Notes: a model not told the origin generated them from the sequence alone. A stretch of 64,000 nt of DNA from Paenibacillus dokdonensis (GCF_004916975.1 NZ_STGQ01000003.1:248001-312000), one strand, 5' to 3'. Shown: positions 52,871 to 62,692, numbered from the stretch's first letter. Translations and numbers: made by a program.

Positions 52871-54604
52871 TTATTCTCCGCCAAGATGTATAAGTACTTT
52901 GAGTCCGCCAAGCGAAGATCTCGACACTTCAAGCCCGTATTCTGCACCGTAGTGAAGTTGAATCCGCCGATGCACATTGATGAGCCCTGTTGTCTCTTCG
53001 ATGCGGTTTGCCGAATAAGTTAATCTCACACGTAATTGCTCCAGTTTGCCATCATCCAAATGATTACCGTTATCCTCCACGCAGATTGTAAGCCGATTAT
53101 CCTTCATTTCACTGTGCACACACAGCTCACCCGGTCCTGTCATGGCGCCGATTCCATGCTTGTAGGCATTTTCGATAATCGGCTGCAGCACCAGCCTCGG
53201 AACTTGCAGCGGCAGCGTCATGATATCAAAGCGGACTTGAATCCGCTCTCCATAGCAGATCGTCTGCATATCGAGATAAGTTCGTGAATGTTTTATCTCC
53301 AGCTCTAATGGGATCACATCCTCATCATCCCGGGTAATAAACTGGAAATATTCTCCGATATAAAGACAGAATTGGTACGCCTTATCCTTATTTTCAGACT
53401 TGATCAGCCGGCATAGCACGAAGAAGCAATTGTACAGGAAATGTGGATTGATCTGCGACTGCAGCCGTTTCAGCTCCGAACGCTGGTTGCGTATCTGCTG
53501 TTCATAGTTCTGCTCGATCAGCGTCTTGAGCGAGTGAACGGTATCATTGAAGGCTTGATATAGATATCCGAATTCGTCACGTCTACGGTCAATCGAAACC
53601 GGAATCAGCTCCAGTTTCTGCACACGCTTAAAGCCATGAATCAATCTCATTAATGGTCGGTACATCAGCTTAATGAGAGAATAAGAAAAAAACGTCCCCA
53701 TGACGACCGCAAGAGCGCAAGCCCATAAGAACCATTGCCTGTATGTATGAATCGGGCCCAGTACGGCCGACTCAGGAATACAGGTTATGGAATACGACTT
53801 CCACACCTCCGAGTACTTAAATACAGTGAGATAGCGTTCGGATCCAAAATGGACCATTTCGTAGCCTTGTTTCGTTCCGGCAAGCTGCTTCTCCCGAACG
53901 AAGTCTTGGAGTGAATCCTGCAGCTCAGAGTGCTGCTCATTACTGCGAATAACCCAACCCTGCTCCATATTCAGCAGCATGCTCTCACCGCTATTCGATC
54001 CGGTAATTTGCTGCAGCGCCTCCTTGATCTTGTTCGTAGAGAGTTCGACTCCAATGACAAACAAGGGACTCTTGAATGTATTCGCAGGATAAGACATCGT
54101 GAGAAACAGACGATTATTCCAATAAATGAACGGATCATTATAATAGGGCCCACTATGCTGCATCGCAGCGTATTCCTCTTCGCTAATTGCCGTCTCATAT
54201 TTTACACTGAGCAGCGTACGTTCAATTTCGGGTACATAGGCTTTCGCCTCGCGAATGAACGGACTAGAGTTTTTCATCAAATCAAGCCGCTTTTGAATCA
54301 GGGTGATGCTTTGCGCCCGCTCATAATACGTCATATCGGTTCCGATCGCCGCCAGCTCCATCAAGTCACTGTCCGTCACATAGGTAGGTAAATACTGAGC
54401 GATTCGCTCAACCTCCTTATCCAAAGAATCGAGATAGAAGCTGGCCGTATTTAAGGTTGAGCGTGAAATTTCCGTCTGTATGCTATTTGCTCCCCGCTCA
54501 TTGATAAACCATGTAATCATCATGAGGGGGAGCAGCACGCTCAAGAACACAGCCATCATTTTCAAAAAAATTGAGGAGTCTTTCAGTCGGAATAACAGCT
54601 TCAT
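52871..54604 (-). CDS. YesM-type membrane sensor histidine kinase
   Basis: A 577-residue kinase: TM 15-35, extracellular Cache-like domain about 36-290, TM about 290-312, HAMP, then His_kinase with the phospho-His in INPHFLYNC and a HATPase domain (IENAYKHGIG, EDNGNHL). The G2 region is degenerate, as is usual in the LytS/YesM family. It is the partner of the downstream AraC-type regulator. It is co-transcribed with a sugar ABC transporter, so an oligosaccharide or its binding-protein complex is the likely signal. Confidence 0.9.
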   Translation of the reverse strand: MKLLFRLKDSSIFLKMMAVFLSVLLPLMMITWFINERGANSIQTEISRSTLNTASFYLDSLDKEVERIAQYLPTYVTDSDLMELAAIGTDMTYYERAQSITLIQKRLDLMKNSSPFIREAKAYVPEIERTLLSVKYETAISEEEYAAMQHSGPYYNDPFIYWNNRLFLTMSYPANTFKSPLFVIGVELSTNKIKEALQQITGSNSGESMLLNMEQGWVIRSNEQHSELQDSLQDFVREKQLAGTKQGYEMVHFGSERYLTVFKYSEVWKSYSITCIPESAVLGPIHTYRQWFLWACALAVVMGTFFSYSLIKLMYRPLMRLIHGFKRVQKLELIPVSIDRRRDEFGYLYQAFNDTVHSLKTLIEQNYEQQIRNQRSELKRLQSQINPHFLYNCFFVLCRLIKSENKDKAYQFCLYIGEYFQFITRDDEDVIPLELEIKHSRTYLDMQTICYGERIQVRFDIMTLPLQVPRLVLQPIIENAYKHGIGAMTGPGELCVHSEMKDNRLTICVEDNGNHLDDGKLEQLRVRLTYSANRIEETTGLINVHRRIQLHYGAEYGLEVSRSSLGGLKVLIHLGGE

Positions 54605-54643
54605 CGTTCGTTCCCCCAGGATGAGTTGATCGGCATGGAACTA

Positions 54644-55522
54644 TTATTCTTTGACACTCCCCATCACAATTCCTTTAATGAAGAACCTCTGCAGGATCGG
54701 ATAAATAACTAATATCGGAAACGCCGCTACAAAAATTTGAGCCGCTTTGCTCGTCCTGTCGGATAACTTCTGCATCAGCTCAATGTCCTGGGACTTCAGA
54801 AAACGGAGATCCATTTTAATGATGATGGACTGCAAAAAGGTTTGGAGGGGGTATCTTTCCGGATGATTCATCAGAATCATGCCGTCAAACCAGCTGTTCC
54901 AATGCCCTACAATGGTGAACAGCCCCGTGGTTGCGAGCGCAGGCAGAGAAAGCGGTGCATAGATTCTCCAGAGCGTCGTGAAATGGCCCGCCCCGTCGAT
55001 TTTGGATGATTCCTCCAATTCCTTCGGCAGATTGCGATAGAAATTAAGCAGCAGGATGATATTGAATACTTGAACCGCGCCCGGAAGCACCAAAGCCCAG
55101 ATCGAATCAATGAGGCCGACCGCCTTGATGGTCATATACCACGGGATCAGTCCTCCGTTGAACAAGATCGTAAACACAAAGATCCATGCGTATAAGGTAC
55201 GCATCCCGAACTGAGTGGTATCTTTGGAAAGCGGATAGGCCGTAAGAATGGTCAGGAACATGCTAATCGCAGTACCCAATACAACCCGCTGGATTGTAAT
55301 CCAGAACGCCCGCAAATATTCCGGTTTACCGAACACATTCTGGTAGGCCGCCGGCGTAAATTCAACCGGCCACAGCAGCACCTTCCCTGCCGATGCCGCA
55401 GTACCCGAGCTGAATGAAACCGCTAATATATGAATAATTGGCATAAGACACATACATGATATCAGCGCAAGAAACACGAAATTGCAGCCCAGAAACAGTC
55501 GTCTGCCCAGTGACTTTTTCAT
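54644..55522 (-). CDS. Carbohydrate ABC transporter permease (LplC/YtcP-like)
   Basis: A 292-residue inner-membrane permease with six TM segments and the EAA loop ELEESSKIDGAGHFTTLWRIYAPLS. MalG/LplC family, second permease of the importer. It starts 22 bases after the first permease stop. No ATPase gene is in the cluster, so a shared MsmX/UgpC-type ATPase elsewhere is expected. Confidence 0.9.
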   Translation of the reverse strand: MKKSLGRRLFLGCNFVFLALISCMCLMPIIHILAVSFSSGTAASAGKVLLWPVEFTPAAYQNVFGKPEYLRAFWITIQRVVLGTAISMFLTILTAYPLSKDTTQFGMRTLYAWIFVFTILFNGGLIPWYMTIKAVGLIDSIWALVLPGAVQVFNIILLLNFYRNLPKELEESSKIDGAGHFTTLWRIYAPLSLPALATTGLFTIVGHWNSWFDGMILMNHPERYPLQTFLQSIIIKMDLRFLKSQDIELMQKLSDRTSKAAQIFVAAFPILVIYPILQRFFIKGIVMGSVKE

Positions 55523-55543
55523 AAGTTTGACCGTTCTCCTTTG

Positions 55544-56449
55544 CTAGAAAATGCGATAATTGGCGATGCGATAAGCCAAGACATAGGATACGGATATCAA
55601 AACAAACGAAACGATGGATTTAAGCAATCCGACAGCCGTTGCAAACCCGTACTGCGCCTGTTCAATACCCATCCGGTAGACAAAAGTATCAATGATGTCT
55701 CCGCTCTCATACACCTGCGGATTGTACAGATTGAAGATTTGATCAAACCCCGCGTTCAAAACGTTGCCGATATTAAGCGTCAGCATGAGTACGATAATCG
55801 GCATCATTCCGGGCAAGGTGACGTTGAGAGTCTGCTTCCAGCGGCCTGCGCCATCAATTTCCGATGCTTCATACAGTGTGGGATTGATGTTGGTGAGTGC
55901 CGCCAAATAAATGATCGTGCCAAAGCCGAATTCCTTCCAGACATCACTTATAACCATGACGTAAGGAAACCATTTGTTATCACCCAGGAAGAAAATCGGC
56001 TTAATGCCGATCAGCCCCAGCAATTGATTTAAAATTCCCGTAGATGGAGACAGCACATCGATAACGATGCCGCTCAGGAGAACCCAAGACAGAAAATGAG
56101 GCAAATACACCAACGTCTGAAACGTACGCTTTACCCATTCCTTGCGCATCTCGTTTAATAAAATAGCAATCGTGATCGGGACAACCAGACCCGCGATAAT
56201 TTTCATCGTCGCAATATAAAGGGTATTAAAAACAATCCGCCCTACATCCGGATAGTCCATCAGGAACTGAAAGTTTTTCCACCCGACGACCGGTGAACCG
56301 AACAAGCCTTTTGTCGGGATGTATTTCTCAAATGCCATAAGAATGCCAACCATTGGAATGTAGCTGAATATGATAATAAAGACGAGCCCGGGGATGAGCA
56401 TGATATGCAGCGGCCATTCCCGCTTCCATCTGCGCTCCAATTGATTCAT
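55544..56449 (-). CDS. Carbohydrate ABC transporter permease (LplB-like)
   Basis: A 301-residue permease with six TM segments. N-terminal HIMLIPGLVFIIIFSYIPM and the EAA loop YEASEIDGAGRWKQTLNVTLPG identify it as the LplB/YteP partner. It follows the binding-protein gene after a hairpin that may lower downstream expression. Confidence 0.9.
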   Translation of the reverse strand: MNQLERRWKREWPLHIMLIPGLVFIIIFSYIPMVGILMAFEKYIPTKGLFGSPVVGWKNFQFLMDYPDVGRIVFNTLYIATMKIIAGLVVPITIAILLNEMRKEWVKRTFQTLVYLPHFLSWVLLSGIVIDVLSPSTGILNQLLGLIGIKPIFFLGDNKWFPYVMVISDVWKEFGFGTIIYLAALTNINPTLYEASEIDGAGRWKQTLNVTLPGMMPIIVLMLTLNIGNVLNAGFDQIFNLYNPQVYESGDIIDTFVYRMGIEQAQYGFATAVGLLKSIVSFVLISVSYVLAYRIANYRIF

Positions 56450-56484
56450 TATGCATCACCTGCTTGGGTCAGATTAGAAAATGA

Positions 56485-56508
56485 GGGAATCGAAGCATTT
56501 CGATTCCC
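56485..56508 (-). terminator. Hairpin between binding-protein and permease genes
   Basis: GGGAATCGAA / TTCGATTCCC with a short loop, followed on the minus strand by TCATTTTCTA. Partial terminators in this position are common and let more binding protein than permease be made. Confidence 0.6.
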
Positions 56509-56542
56509 CGCGTGCAAACGTAACTGGGTCATACTCTAAACA

Positions 56543-58207
56543 TCACTTGATTTTCGCATACCATTCGTTGACTTCTTTCGTCATGTCGTCCCCGCCAAGC
56601 TTCTTCCATTCGGTTACGAACTTATCGAATTCATCAATGGATACTTGGTTCATAATAATTTTCATAAAAATTTCATCACGTTTCCGGTTAAGAATCTCAC
56701 GTTTCTCTACCATCGTTGGTGTGGGAGCCCCGTAGAACTTATTCTGATGGAACAGGTTGTGCTCCTTCAGATATGGAATATTCGAGACCGCACCGTTTGG
56801 CCCAGAAATGAGGTATTCCCACCACATGGTGATATCTTCGCCATTGACATATTTCATGGCCCGGTCGTAACGTGTTTTTTGATCCTTCGTTACCGCCAGG
56901 CTTTGATCCTTCGTCTCAATGGCCTTCGGCAGCACCTCCCCGTTATTGCTTGACAGGTTGAATGCCATGACAGGACTAAGGAGCCAATAGTTATTGCCTT
57001 TTTCCTTGAGGCCGTTTCCGTATTCATATACCTTTTGTTCAGGGGTTGGATGATTATCCACGGCGATCCATTGATTCAGCAGCTTGATTAATGCCTCCGG
57101 ATGCTCGGCTTTTTTGGATACTACATAATAACTGCTCGTTCCCAGTTCGATTTGCGTGGAAGCCTCCGTATTGTCAATGGAAGGCAGACGATATACGCTC
57201 CATTCCTGAACAACCTTTCCATCCTTCACAGCAGCTTGAGCCAAATGGGCAGGCGTCCACTCCGCCCCATACAGCACACCAATTTTGTTGCTGAAAATCA
57301 ATTCGGACTCTTTCTGCATATCCTTGACTGCGAATTCCGGATCAATCAATCCTTTCTTGAACAACTCCTGCAGCCCACGAAGCGCTTCCTTCATCTCAGG
57401 CTGAATGTCGCTGTTCATCAATCCGCCTTGACCATCTTCCATCCATTGATTCAAGTAGGCATGGTAGCCATTCATAAAACCGACCAGACCCAGCGCACCT
57501 TCATCAAATTTCTTGTTCAGTGCCAGACCGTAGGATTTCCCCGTTCCCCCAGGATCCTTCGTCGCGAAGGCTTCCATAATGTTCATTAAATCCTGCATCG
57601 TTTTCGGCTCAGGCAGGTTCAGCTTTTTCATCCAATCAGAGCGTACCCACACCAGCTGCGGTGAAAAAGGGTTGCCCGTTTGTGGAATCGCCATCAGCTT
57701 GCCGTCAAAGGTACCCGACTTCATCTGAATGCCGCCGTCTTTTTGCATAAACTCTTTTGTTTCGTCAGAAGCATACTGATCATATACGCTTGTCAGATCT
57801 TGAATCATATCTGCTTCAATCAACTGCTGTACCTGGGCTGGAGTGGCCGGGAAGAGATCCGGAATGTCGTTGGTGGTGATCGCCATCTTCAGCTTCTCCT
57901 GGAACTGAGGTCCATCGACGGTTCCATCCACAACCCATTGGTTCTTGATTTTGACACCCGTGTCTTTCTCGTACGCGTCATAAACGGCATTCTTGTCGAA
58001 GGACTCCCCTTCATCAAACTTCAAATATGGATCCTGTGCACGAACCGTAGATATTTCCATAACTCCTTGTTCCTTTGAAGCCTCCGGCTTCTCTGCCGCG
58101 GCGTTCTCCGCTGGCTGCTTTGTTTCCACCGTTTTACTGCTGCAAGCGGATATGCCAAGACTCAAGATGAGCGTAAGCACCAATCCAATTGTCCGAACTT
58201 TATGCAC
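56543..58207 (-). CDS. Extracellular sugar-binding lipoprotein (LipO/YtcQ-like)
   Basis: A 554-residue lipoprotein: signal peptide with lipobox ISAC (Cys 22), then an extracellular solute-binding domain, and a long C-terminal segment (SIDEFDKFVTEWKKLGG). GTG 58207 follows GGAGGGTCAAAC. It is first in a six-gene unit with the permeases, YesM/YesN-type pair and Gfo/Idh gene. A TATAAT lies about 52 bases upstream. Length suits the LipO group that brings in complex oligosaccharides. Confidence 0.9.
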   Translation of the reverse strand: MHKVRTIGLVLTLILSLGISACSSKTVETKQPAENAAAEKPEASKEQGVMEISTVRAQDPYLKFDEGESFDKNAVYDAYEKDTGVKIKNQWVVDGTVDGPQFQEKLKMAITTNDIPDLFPATPAQVQQLIEADMIQDLTSVYDQYASDETKEFMQKDGGIQMKSGTFDGKLMAIPQTGNPFSPQLVWVRSDWMKKLNLPEPKTMQDLMNIMEAFATKDPGGTGKSYGLALNKKFDEGALGLVGFMNGYHAYLNQWMEDGQGGLMNSDIQPEMKEALRGLQELFKKGLIDPEFAVKDMQKESELIFSNKIGVLYGAEWTPAHLAQAAVKDGKVVQEWSVYRLPSIDNTEASTQIELGTSSYYVVSKKAEHPEALIKLLNQWIAVDNHPTPEQKVYEYGNGLKEKGNNYWLLSPVMAFNLSSNNGEVLPKAIETKDQSLAVTKDQKTRYDRAMKYVNGEDITMWWEYLISGPNGAVSNIPYLKEHNLFHQNKFYGAPTPTMVEKREILNRKRDEIFMKIIMNQVSIDEFDKFVTEWKKLGGDDMTKEVNEWYAKIK

Positions 58208-58258
58208 GTTTGACCCTCCTATTAGTAAATGATTTATTCATGTCTGCCTTCTATCCTC

Positions 58259-58264
58259 ATTATA
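58259..58264 (-). promoter_or_regulatory. -10 element upstream of the binding-protein gene
   Basis: TATAAT on the minus strand, 52 bases before the GTG. I see no good -35 at the usual spacing, which would fit an activator-dependent promoter driven by the AraC-type regulator. Confidence 0.5.
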
Positions 58265-58327
58265 GGTAGCGGTTCCAGGTTCAGGCTATATACCGGTCTT
58301 TACTTCCATATACAACTATTGCGGGGC

Positions 58328-58363
58328 ACAAAAAAACCGTGGTTCCAAAAGGAACGCACGGTG
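58328..58363 (-). terminator. Terminator after the GH94 gene
   Basis: ACCGTG.GTTCC / GGAAC.ACGGT with a four-base loop, then TTTTTTT on the minus strand. It separates the GH94 gene from the transport operon. Confidence 0.9.
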
Positions 58364-58394
58364 AGGGGACAATGTAGCTGCAGAACATGGAGCT

Positions 58395-60830
58395 TTAACC
58401 TAAGACGACTTCAACCTGATGGGCTTGCCCATCCCCATACACAGGAAGAATATTACCCTGAACCTTACTACCATCCACGGTCACGGATGCTATTCCCTTG
58501 CTTACACGGTTAGGATTAGACACATGGATTACATACGTATCCCCGCGGAATACCCGCGTAATGGTGAATTCCTCCCAGTCAGCCGGAATACACGGATTAA
58601 CCTTTAGCCCGTCAAATTCCGGCTGGATGCCCAGTATAGATTGCGTAATCGCCACAAAGTTCCAGGCAGCCGTTCCAGTGAGCCATGAGTTTTTGGCTTC
58701 ACCCTGACGGACTGCATCCTTGCCCGCGATCATCTGCGAATACACGTATGGCTCCGTACGATGGATTTCACTGATATCTTCCAGATAAGCCGGCGCGATT
58801 TTCCGGTACAACTCGAAGGCCCGATCGCCGCGGCCAATAACCGTCTCAGCCATCATCACCCAAGGATTGTTGTGGCAGAAAATACCCGCATTTTCCTTAT
58901 AGCCGGGAGGATACGAGGAAATTTCGCCGAGATTGATATAGTATTTCGAGTACGGCGGATTTTGCAGCACAATACCGTATGGTGTTTCCAATCGTTCAGC
59001 AACAGAATTGAGCGCCTTCTCTGCGATTCCTTCCTGAACGCCGATACCTGCCATGACGCAGAAGCCCTGCGGCTCAATAAAGATCTGTCCTTCGTCGCAT
59101 TCCTTGCTTCCGATCTTCTGCCCGTAATGATCATATGCCCGCAGAAACCATTCACCGTCAAAACCGTGATCAAGCGTAGTCTTCCGCATCGTCTCAATAT
59201 GCGCATCAGCTGCTGCCGCTTCTTCAGAGAGCCCGCGACGTTTACAGAGCTCTACAAACTCCGGCCCCGCAAATACGAACAGCCCGGCAATAAATACAGA
59301 TTCAGCTGTACGGCCTTCAATATGTTGTGTGGTTTGGAACGACTCATCCGGCACATCCGAGAAACAGTTCAGGTTAAGGCAGTCATTCCAGTCCGCCCGT
59401 CCGATCAACGGCAGTCCATGCGGTCCCAAATTTTCAATGACATGATAGAAGGAACGCTTCAAATGTTCAAACAATGTCGCCGTATTGCCGGGGTTGCAGT
59501 CAAATGGAACCTGCTCATCCAGGATAGCAAAATCTCCGGTTTCTTTGATATAAGCCGCGGTTCCCACGATCAGCCACAACGGATCATCATTGAAGCCGCC
59601 GCCAACCTCATTATTCCCCTGCTTCGTTAACGGCTGGTATTGATGATATGCCCCGCCGTTCTCAAACTGGGTTGAAGCAATATCAATAATGCGCTCTCTC
59701 GCCCGCTCCGGAATTTGATGTACAAAGCCAAGCAAATCCTGGTTGGAATCGCGGAAGCCCATGCCTCTGCCGATCCCCGATTCAAAGTAAGATGCTGAAC
59801 GCGACATATTGAATGTAACCATGCATTGATAAGGATTCCATATATTCACCATGCGGTTCAGCTTGTCATCATGACTTTGAATCGTATATTTGGATAGGAG
59901 ATTATTCCAATAGTTCTTCAGCTCTTGCATCGCGTCTTCAACGCCGGTATCATCCGCAAAACGAGCTATCATCGCTTCCGCGCGGGCTTTATGAATAACA
60001 TTCAGCGATTCCCATTTCTCCTCCTCCGGATTCTCCACATAACCCAGCACAAAATTCAAGGAGGCAGATTCCCCTGCTGCGAGCTCGAGTTCAACACAGT
60101 GGGAAGCTACGGGCGACCAGCCGCTTGCGACAGAGTTCGAGGATTGACCGGACACTACGGTTTGCGGCGCCTCCAGGCCATTATACAGTCCCAGGAAGGA
60201 CTCCCGATCCGTATCAAAGCCGTCAAGCTCCCGGTTCACGGAGAAAAAGGCGTAATGATTGCGGCGCTCCCGGTATTCCGTTTTGTGATATATAACAGAC
60301 CCTTTCACTTCAACCTCGCCCGTGCTCAGATTCCGCTGGAAATTGGTCATGTCGTCATAAGCATTCCATAAGCAAAATTCAATAAAAGAGAACAGCTTCA
60401 CTTTTTTCGGCGCATCCGAGGTATTCGTCAAGGTCAGTTGATGTACTTCGCCATTGTATTCCAGCGGAACGAAAGCCAGCTGTTCGGCACGTATGCCATT
60501 TCTTTCTCCTGTGATGCGGGTATACCCCAGCCCATGACGGCACTCATAAAAGTCCAGATCCTTCTTGACCGGCATCCAGCCCGGCGTCCAGTAATCTCCC
60601 TCGTCATACACATAAAAGTAACGGCCACCGTTATCTACCGGTATGCTGTTATAGCGATAACGGGTCAAACGGCGCAGCCGCGCGTCACGATAGAATGCAT
60701 ATCCTCCGCCCGTATTCGACATCAAACCGAAAAAGTCTTTCGTTCCCAGGTAATTAATCCATGGGTAAGGCGTTTTTGGAGTCTGGATGACATACTCCTT
60801 GCTGGCGTCATCAAAAAAACCGAATTTCAT
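58395..60830 (-). CDS. Cellobiose phosphorylase-like enzyme, GH94
   Basis: An 811-residue intracellular phosphorylase. N-terminal beta-sandwich (residues about 1-270), helical linker, (alpha/alpha)6 core from about 310, with GFRDSNQD, the catalytic Asp in RADWNDCLN (D483) and GTAAWNF. Length and motifs fit cellobiose phosphorylase (beta-1,4-glucobiose plus phosphate to glucose 1-phosphate plus glucose); laminaribiose or N,N'-diacetylchitobiose phosphorylases are alternatives, though the CLNL motif is cellobiose-like. No signal peptide. ATG 60830 follows GAGAGGGG. A LacI-type operator sits just upstream. Confidence 0.88.
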   Translation of the reverse strand: MKFGFFDDASKEYVIQTPKTPYPWINYLGTKDFFGLMSNTGGGYAFYRDARLRRLTRYRYNSIPVDNGGRYFYVYDEGDYWTPGWMPVKKDLDFYECRHGLGYTRITGERNGIRAEQLAFVPLEYNGEVHQLTLTNTSDAPKKVKLFSFIEFCLWNAYDDMTNFQRNLSTGEVEVKGSVIYHKTEYRERRNHYAFFSVNRELDGFDTDRESFLGLYNGLEAPQTVVSGQSSNSVASGWSPVASHCVELELAAGESASLNFVLGYVENPEEEKWESLNVIHKARAEAMIARFADDTGVEDAMQELKNYWNNLLSKYTIQSHDDKLNRMVNIWNPYQCMVTFNMSRSASYFESGIGRGMGFRDSNQDLLGFVHQIPERARERIIDIASTQFENGGAYHQYQPLTKQGNNEVGGGFNDDPLWLIVGTAAYIKETGDFAILDEQVPFDCNPGNTATLFEHLKRSFYHVIENLGPHGLPLIGRADWNDCLNLNCFSDVPDESFQTTQHIEGRTAESVFIAGLFVFAGPEFVELCKRRGLSEEAAAADAHIETMRKTTLDHGFDGEWFLRAYDHYGQKIGSKECDEGQIFIEPQGFCVMAGIGVQEGIAEKALNSVAERLETPYGIVLQNPPYSKYYINLGEISSYPPGYKENAGIFCHNNPWVMMAETVIGRGDRAFELYRKIAPAYLEDISEIHRTEPYVYSQMIAGKDAVRQGEAKNSWLTGTAAWNFVAITQSILGIQPEFDGLKVNPCIPADWEEFTITRVFRGDTYVIHVSNPNRVSKGIASVTVDGSKVQGNILPVYGDGQAHQVEVVLG

Positions 60831-60853
60831 TTTGCTGTTCCCCTCTCCATTGA

Positions 60854-60875
60854 TTTGTGAACGCGCGTTTATTTT
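60854..60875 (-). promoter_or_regulatory. LacI-type operator before the GH94 gene
   Basis: The plus strand reads TGAACGCGCGTTTA with a perfect core AACGCGCGTT (60860-60869). A near-identical copy precedes the lacI gene. It lies about 24-45 bases upstream of the phosphorylase start. Confidence 0.7.
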
Positions 60876-60922
60876 GCGCTATGATGAAGCCCGTTACCGG
60901 GCGGCATCTTCCAATACGGCAA

Positions 60923-61972
60923 TTATTTCGGTTCTGCGCAGGTTTCCCGTACGATCAGCTGTGTCGGAAAGCTGACCGTGCTGAAGGATGTACTGCCCTC
61001 TTCACACATTGTAACAATATGATGTGCTGCAGCCTGCGACATCTCATAAATGGGCAGCCGGACTGAGGTGAGCGCTGGTGAGAGCTGGGAAGCGACAGGG
61101 ATATCATCGAAACCTGCGATGGATATGTCCCCAGGGATCTGGAGTCCCAGCTCCCTGCAAGCATCCATGGCTCCCAGTGCCATTTCGTCATTGGCTGAAA
61201 AGAATGCGGTCGGCCGCTTTCTGGACATAAGCAGCTGTTTGACCTCTTCATATGCCTTTTGCCTGATGAATTCTCCGCTCAGAATAATCTCTTCCGGAAC
61301 CTCCAACCGTTGCTCCTCCATCGTCTCCACAAAGGCCTGATAACGCTGGCGGCCAGACTGTGTATTCAATCTTCCGCTGATCAACCCGATATGCTCATGC
61401 CCCAGTTCGATCAAATAACGGACAGCCATAGCCGCCCCCTCATAATCCTTCGAATTAATGACAGCTGCATAATCCTTATCCAACCGGTGCTCAAGCAGCT
61501 CCGCAATATCATAATCAATGAGCACGAAGGGAAGCTCAAGCTTCGCTATCGCATGGACCATCCCGGCATTCTTCTCCATGCCGATGATGATGCCTCCATC
61601 AATTCTTTTTTGCAGAAATGCCTGCTTGACCTTCAGAAAATCATCCTCCGAGTAGACCGTATGAATCAGCACGTAATAGCCCATCCGGTTGACCGTATCG
61701 ACGATGGTCTCCACGAATGGAGCAAAGTAATTGTTCTGGTATATGCGGTTCGGATTCTGCTTATCAGCGGTACTGATCACAAAAAGACCAATCGTGTTCA
61801 TGCCTTTACCGGCAAGAACGCGTGCGGAGGTGTTAGGCTCATAATGATTCTCCTCGATCACCTTCATAACTTTGGCACGCGTCTTCTCCGGAACATTAGA
61901 ATAGTTGTTGATGACGCGGGAAACAGTGCTGCGGGACACTCCCGCCAATCTCGCAATATCTTCGCTGCGCAT
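60923..61972 (-). CDS. LacI-family transcriptional repressor
   Basis: A 349-residue regulator. N-terminal HTH (IARLAGVSRSTVSRVINN) with hinge helix, then a periplasmic-binding-protein-like effector domain (residues about 60-340). It lies just upstream of the phosphorylase gene in the same direction; operator copies lie before both genes, so it likely represses itself and the phosphorylase. ATG 61972 follows GAGGGG. The effector is probably the imported sugar. Confidence 0.92.
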   Translation of the reverse strand: MRSEDIARLAGVSRSTVSRVINNYSNVPEKTRAKVMKVIEENHYEPNTSARVLAGKGMNTIGLFVISTADKQNPNRIYQNNYFAPFVETIVDTVNRMGYYVLIHTVYSEDDFLKVKQAFLQKRIDGGIIIGMEKNAGMVHAIAKLELPFVLIDYDIAELLEHRLDKDYAAVINSKDYEGAAMAVRYLIELGHEHIGLISGRLNTQSGRQRYQAFVETMEEQRLEVPEEIILSGEFIRQKAYEEVKQLLMSRKRPTAFFSANDEMALGAMDACRELGLQIPGDISIAGFDDIPVASQLSPALTSVRLPIYEMSQAAAHHIVTMCEEGSTSFSTVSFPTQLIVRETCAEPK

Positions 61973-61984
61973 GGTATCCCCTCT

Positions 61985-62006
61985 TTTGTGAAAGCGCGTT
62001 TATTTT
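61985..62006 (-). promoter_or_regulatory. LacI-type operator before the lacI gene
   Basis: TGAAAGCGCGTTTA on the plus strand matches the 60854-60875 copy in all but one base over the core and continues with the same TTT flanks. It lies 13-34 bases upstream of the lacI start, fitting autorepression. Confidence 0.65.
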
Positions 62007-62091
62007 TCAATTGTAACCTCAATCCCGCTCAAAAGACAATAACCAGATTCATTGAAAATGCGGATGCCGCTAAATGAGTATGAAGTATGTA

Positions 62092-62127
62092 AAAAAACCT
62101 GAAGCGGACTCGCACTTCAGGTTTTTT
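62092..62127. terminator. Terminator after the glutathione peroxidase gene
   Basis: AAAAAACCTGAAG / CTTCAGGTTTTTT with a ten-base loop. Works on the minus strand 20 bases beyond the stop, and T-rich on both sides. Confidence 0.9.
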
Positions 62128-62146
62128 ATCCTCATGATCTCTATGA

Positions 62147-62692
62147 TTACAGCAAAGCTTCGACTGCCCGTTCCATATCAAGGGGCCCTATTGGAGATTC
62201 AAACCGTTCCACCACGTTCCCCTTACGGTCTACCAGGAATTTAGTGAAATTCCATTTGATATCATTGCCTTCCATCAACTCAGGCTGCTTATCCTGGATG
62301 AACATCGACAGCATTTTAGCCTCGGAATTGTTCATATCAAAGCCTTCAAAAGGAGCCTGCTCACCCAGAAAGCCGAAAAGCGGATGCTTATCGGCACCGC
62401 GTACGTCCACTTTTTCAAAGAGCGGGAATGTGACGCCATAATTGATCTGGCAAAAAGTGCTGACATCCTCATTGCTTCCCGGCTCCTGCCCGCCGAACTG
62501 GTTGGAAGGAAAGCCAAGGATCATCAAACCACGGTCTTTGTATTTCTCATACAGCTTTTGAAGATCGGCATACTGGACTGTAAAACCGCACTCACTTGCT
62601 GTGTTAACGATCAGAAGCACGCTGCCTTCGTACTGTGACAGTACCTTTTCTTCGCCACGGATATTTTTGGCCTTGAATGAATATACGCTCAT
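62147..62692 (-). CDS. Glutathione peroxidase-family thiol peroxidase
   Basis: A 181-residue thiol peroxidase. Peroxidatic Cys in NTASECGFT near residue 36, the GFPSNQFGGQEPGS motif with the conserved Gln, and the WNFTKFLVD segment. Bacillus homologues (BsaA-like) use thioredoxin rather than glutathione. Slightly longer than the usual 157-165 residues because of an insert around residues 120-140 (EQAPFEGFDMNNSEAK). Single gene with its own terminator. Confidence 0.9.
   Translation of the reverse strand: MSVYSFKAKNIRGEEKVLSQYEGSVLLIVNTASECGFTVQYADLQKLYEKYKDRGLMILGFPSNQFGGQEPGSNEDVSTFCQINYGVTFPLFEKVDVRGADKHPLFGFLGEQAPFEGFDMNNSEAKMLSMFIQDKQPELMEGNDIKWNFTKFLVDRKGNVVERFESPIGPLDMERAVEALL

Noticed and set aside
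58761..59630. 289-residue open frame on the plus strand
   Set aside because: Antisense to the GH94 gene, which has intact catalytic motifs throughout this part.
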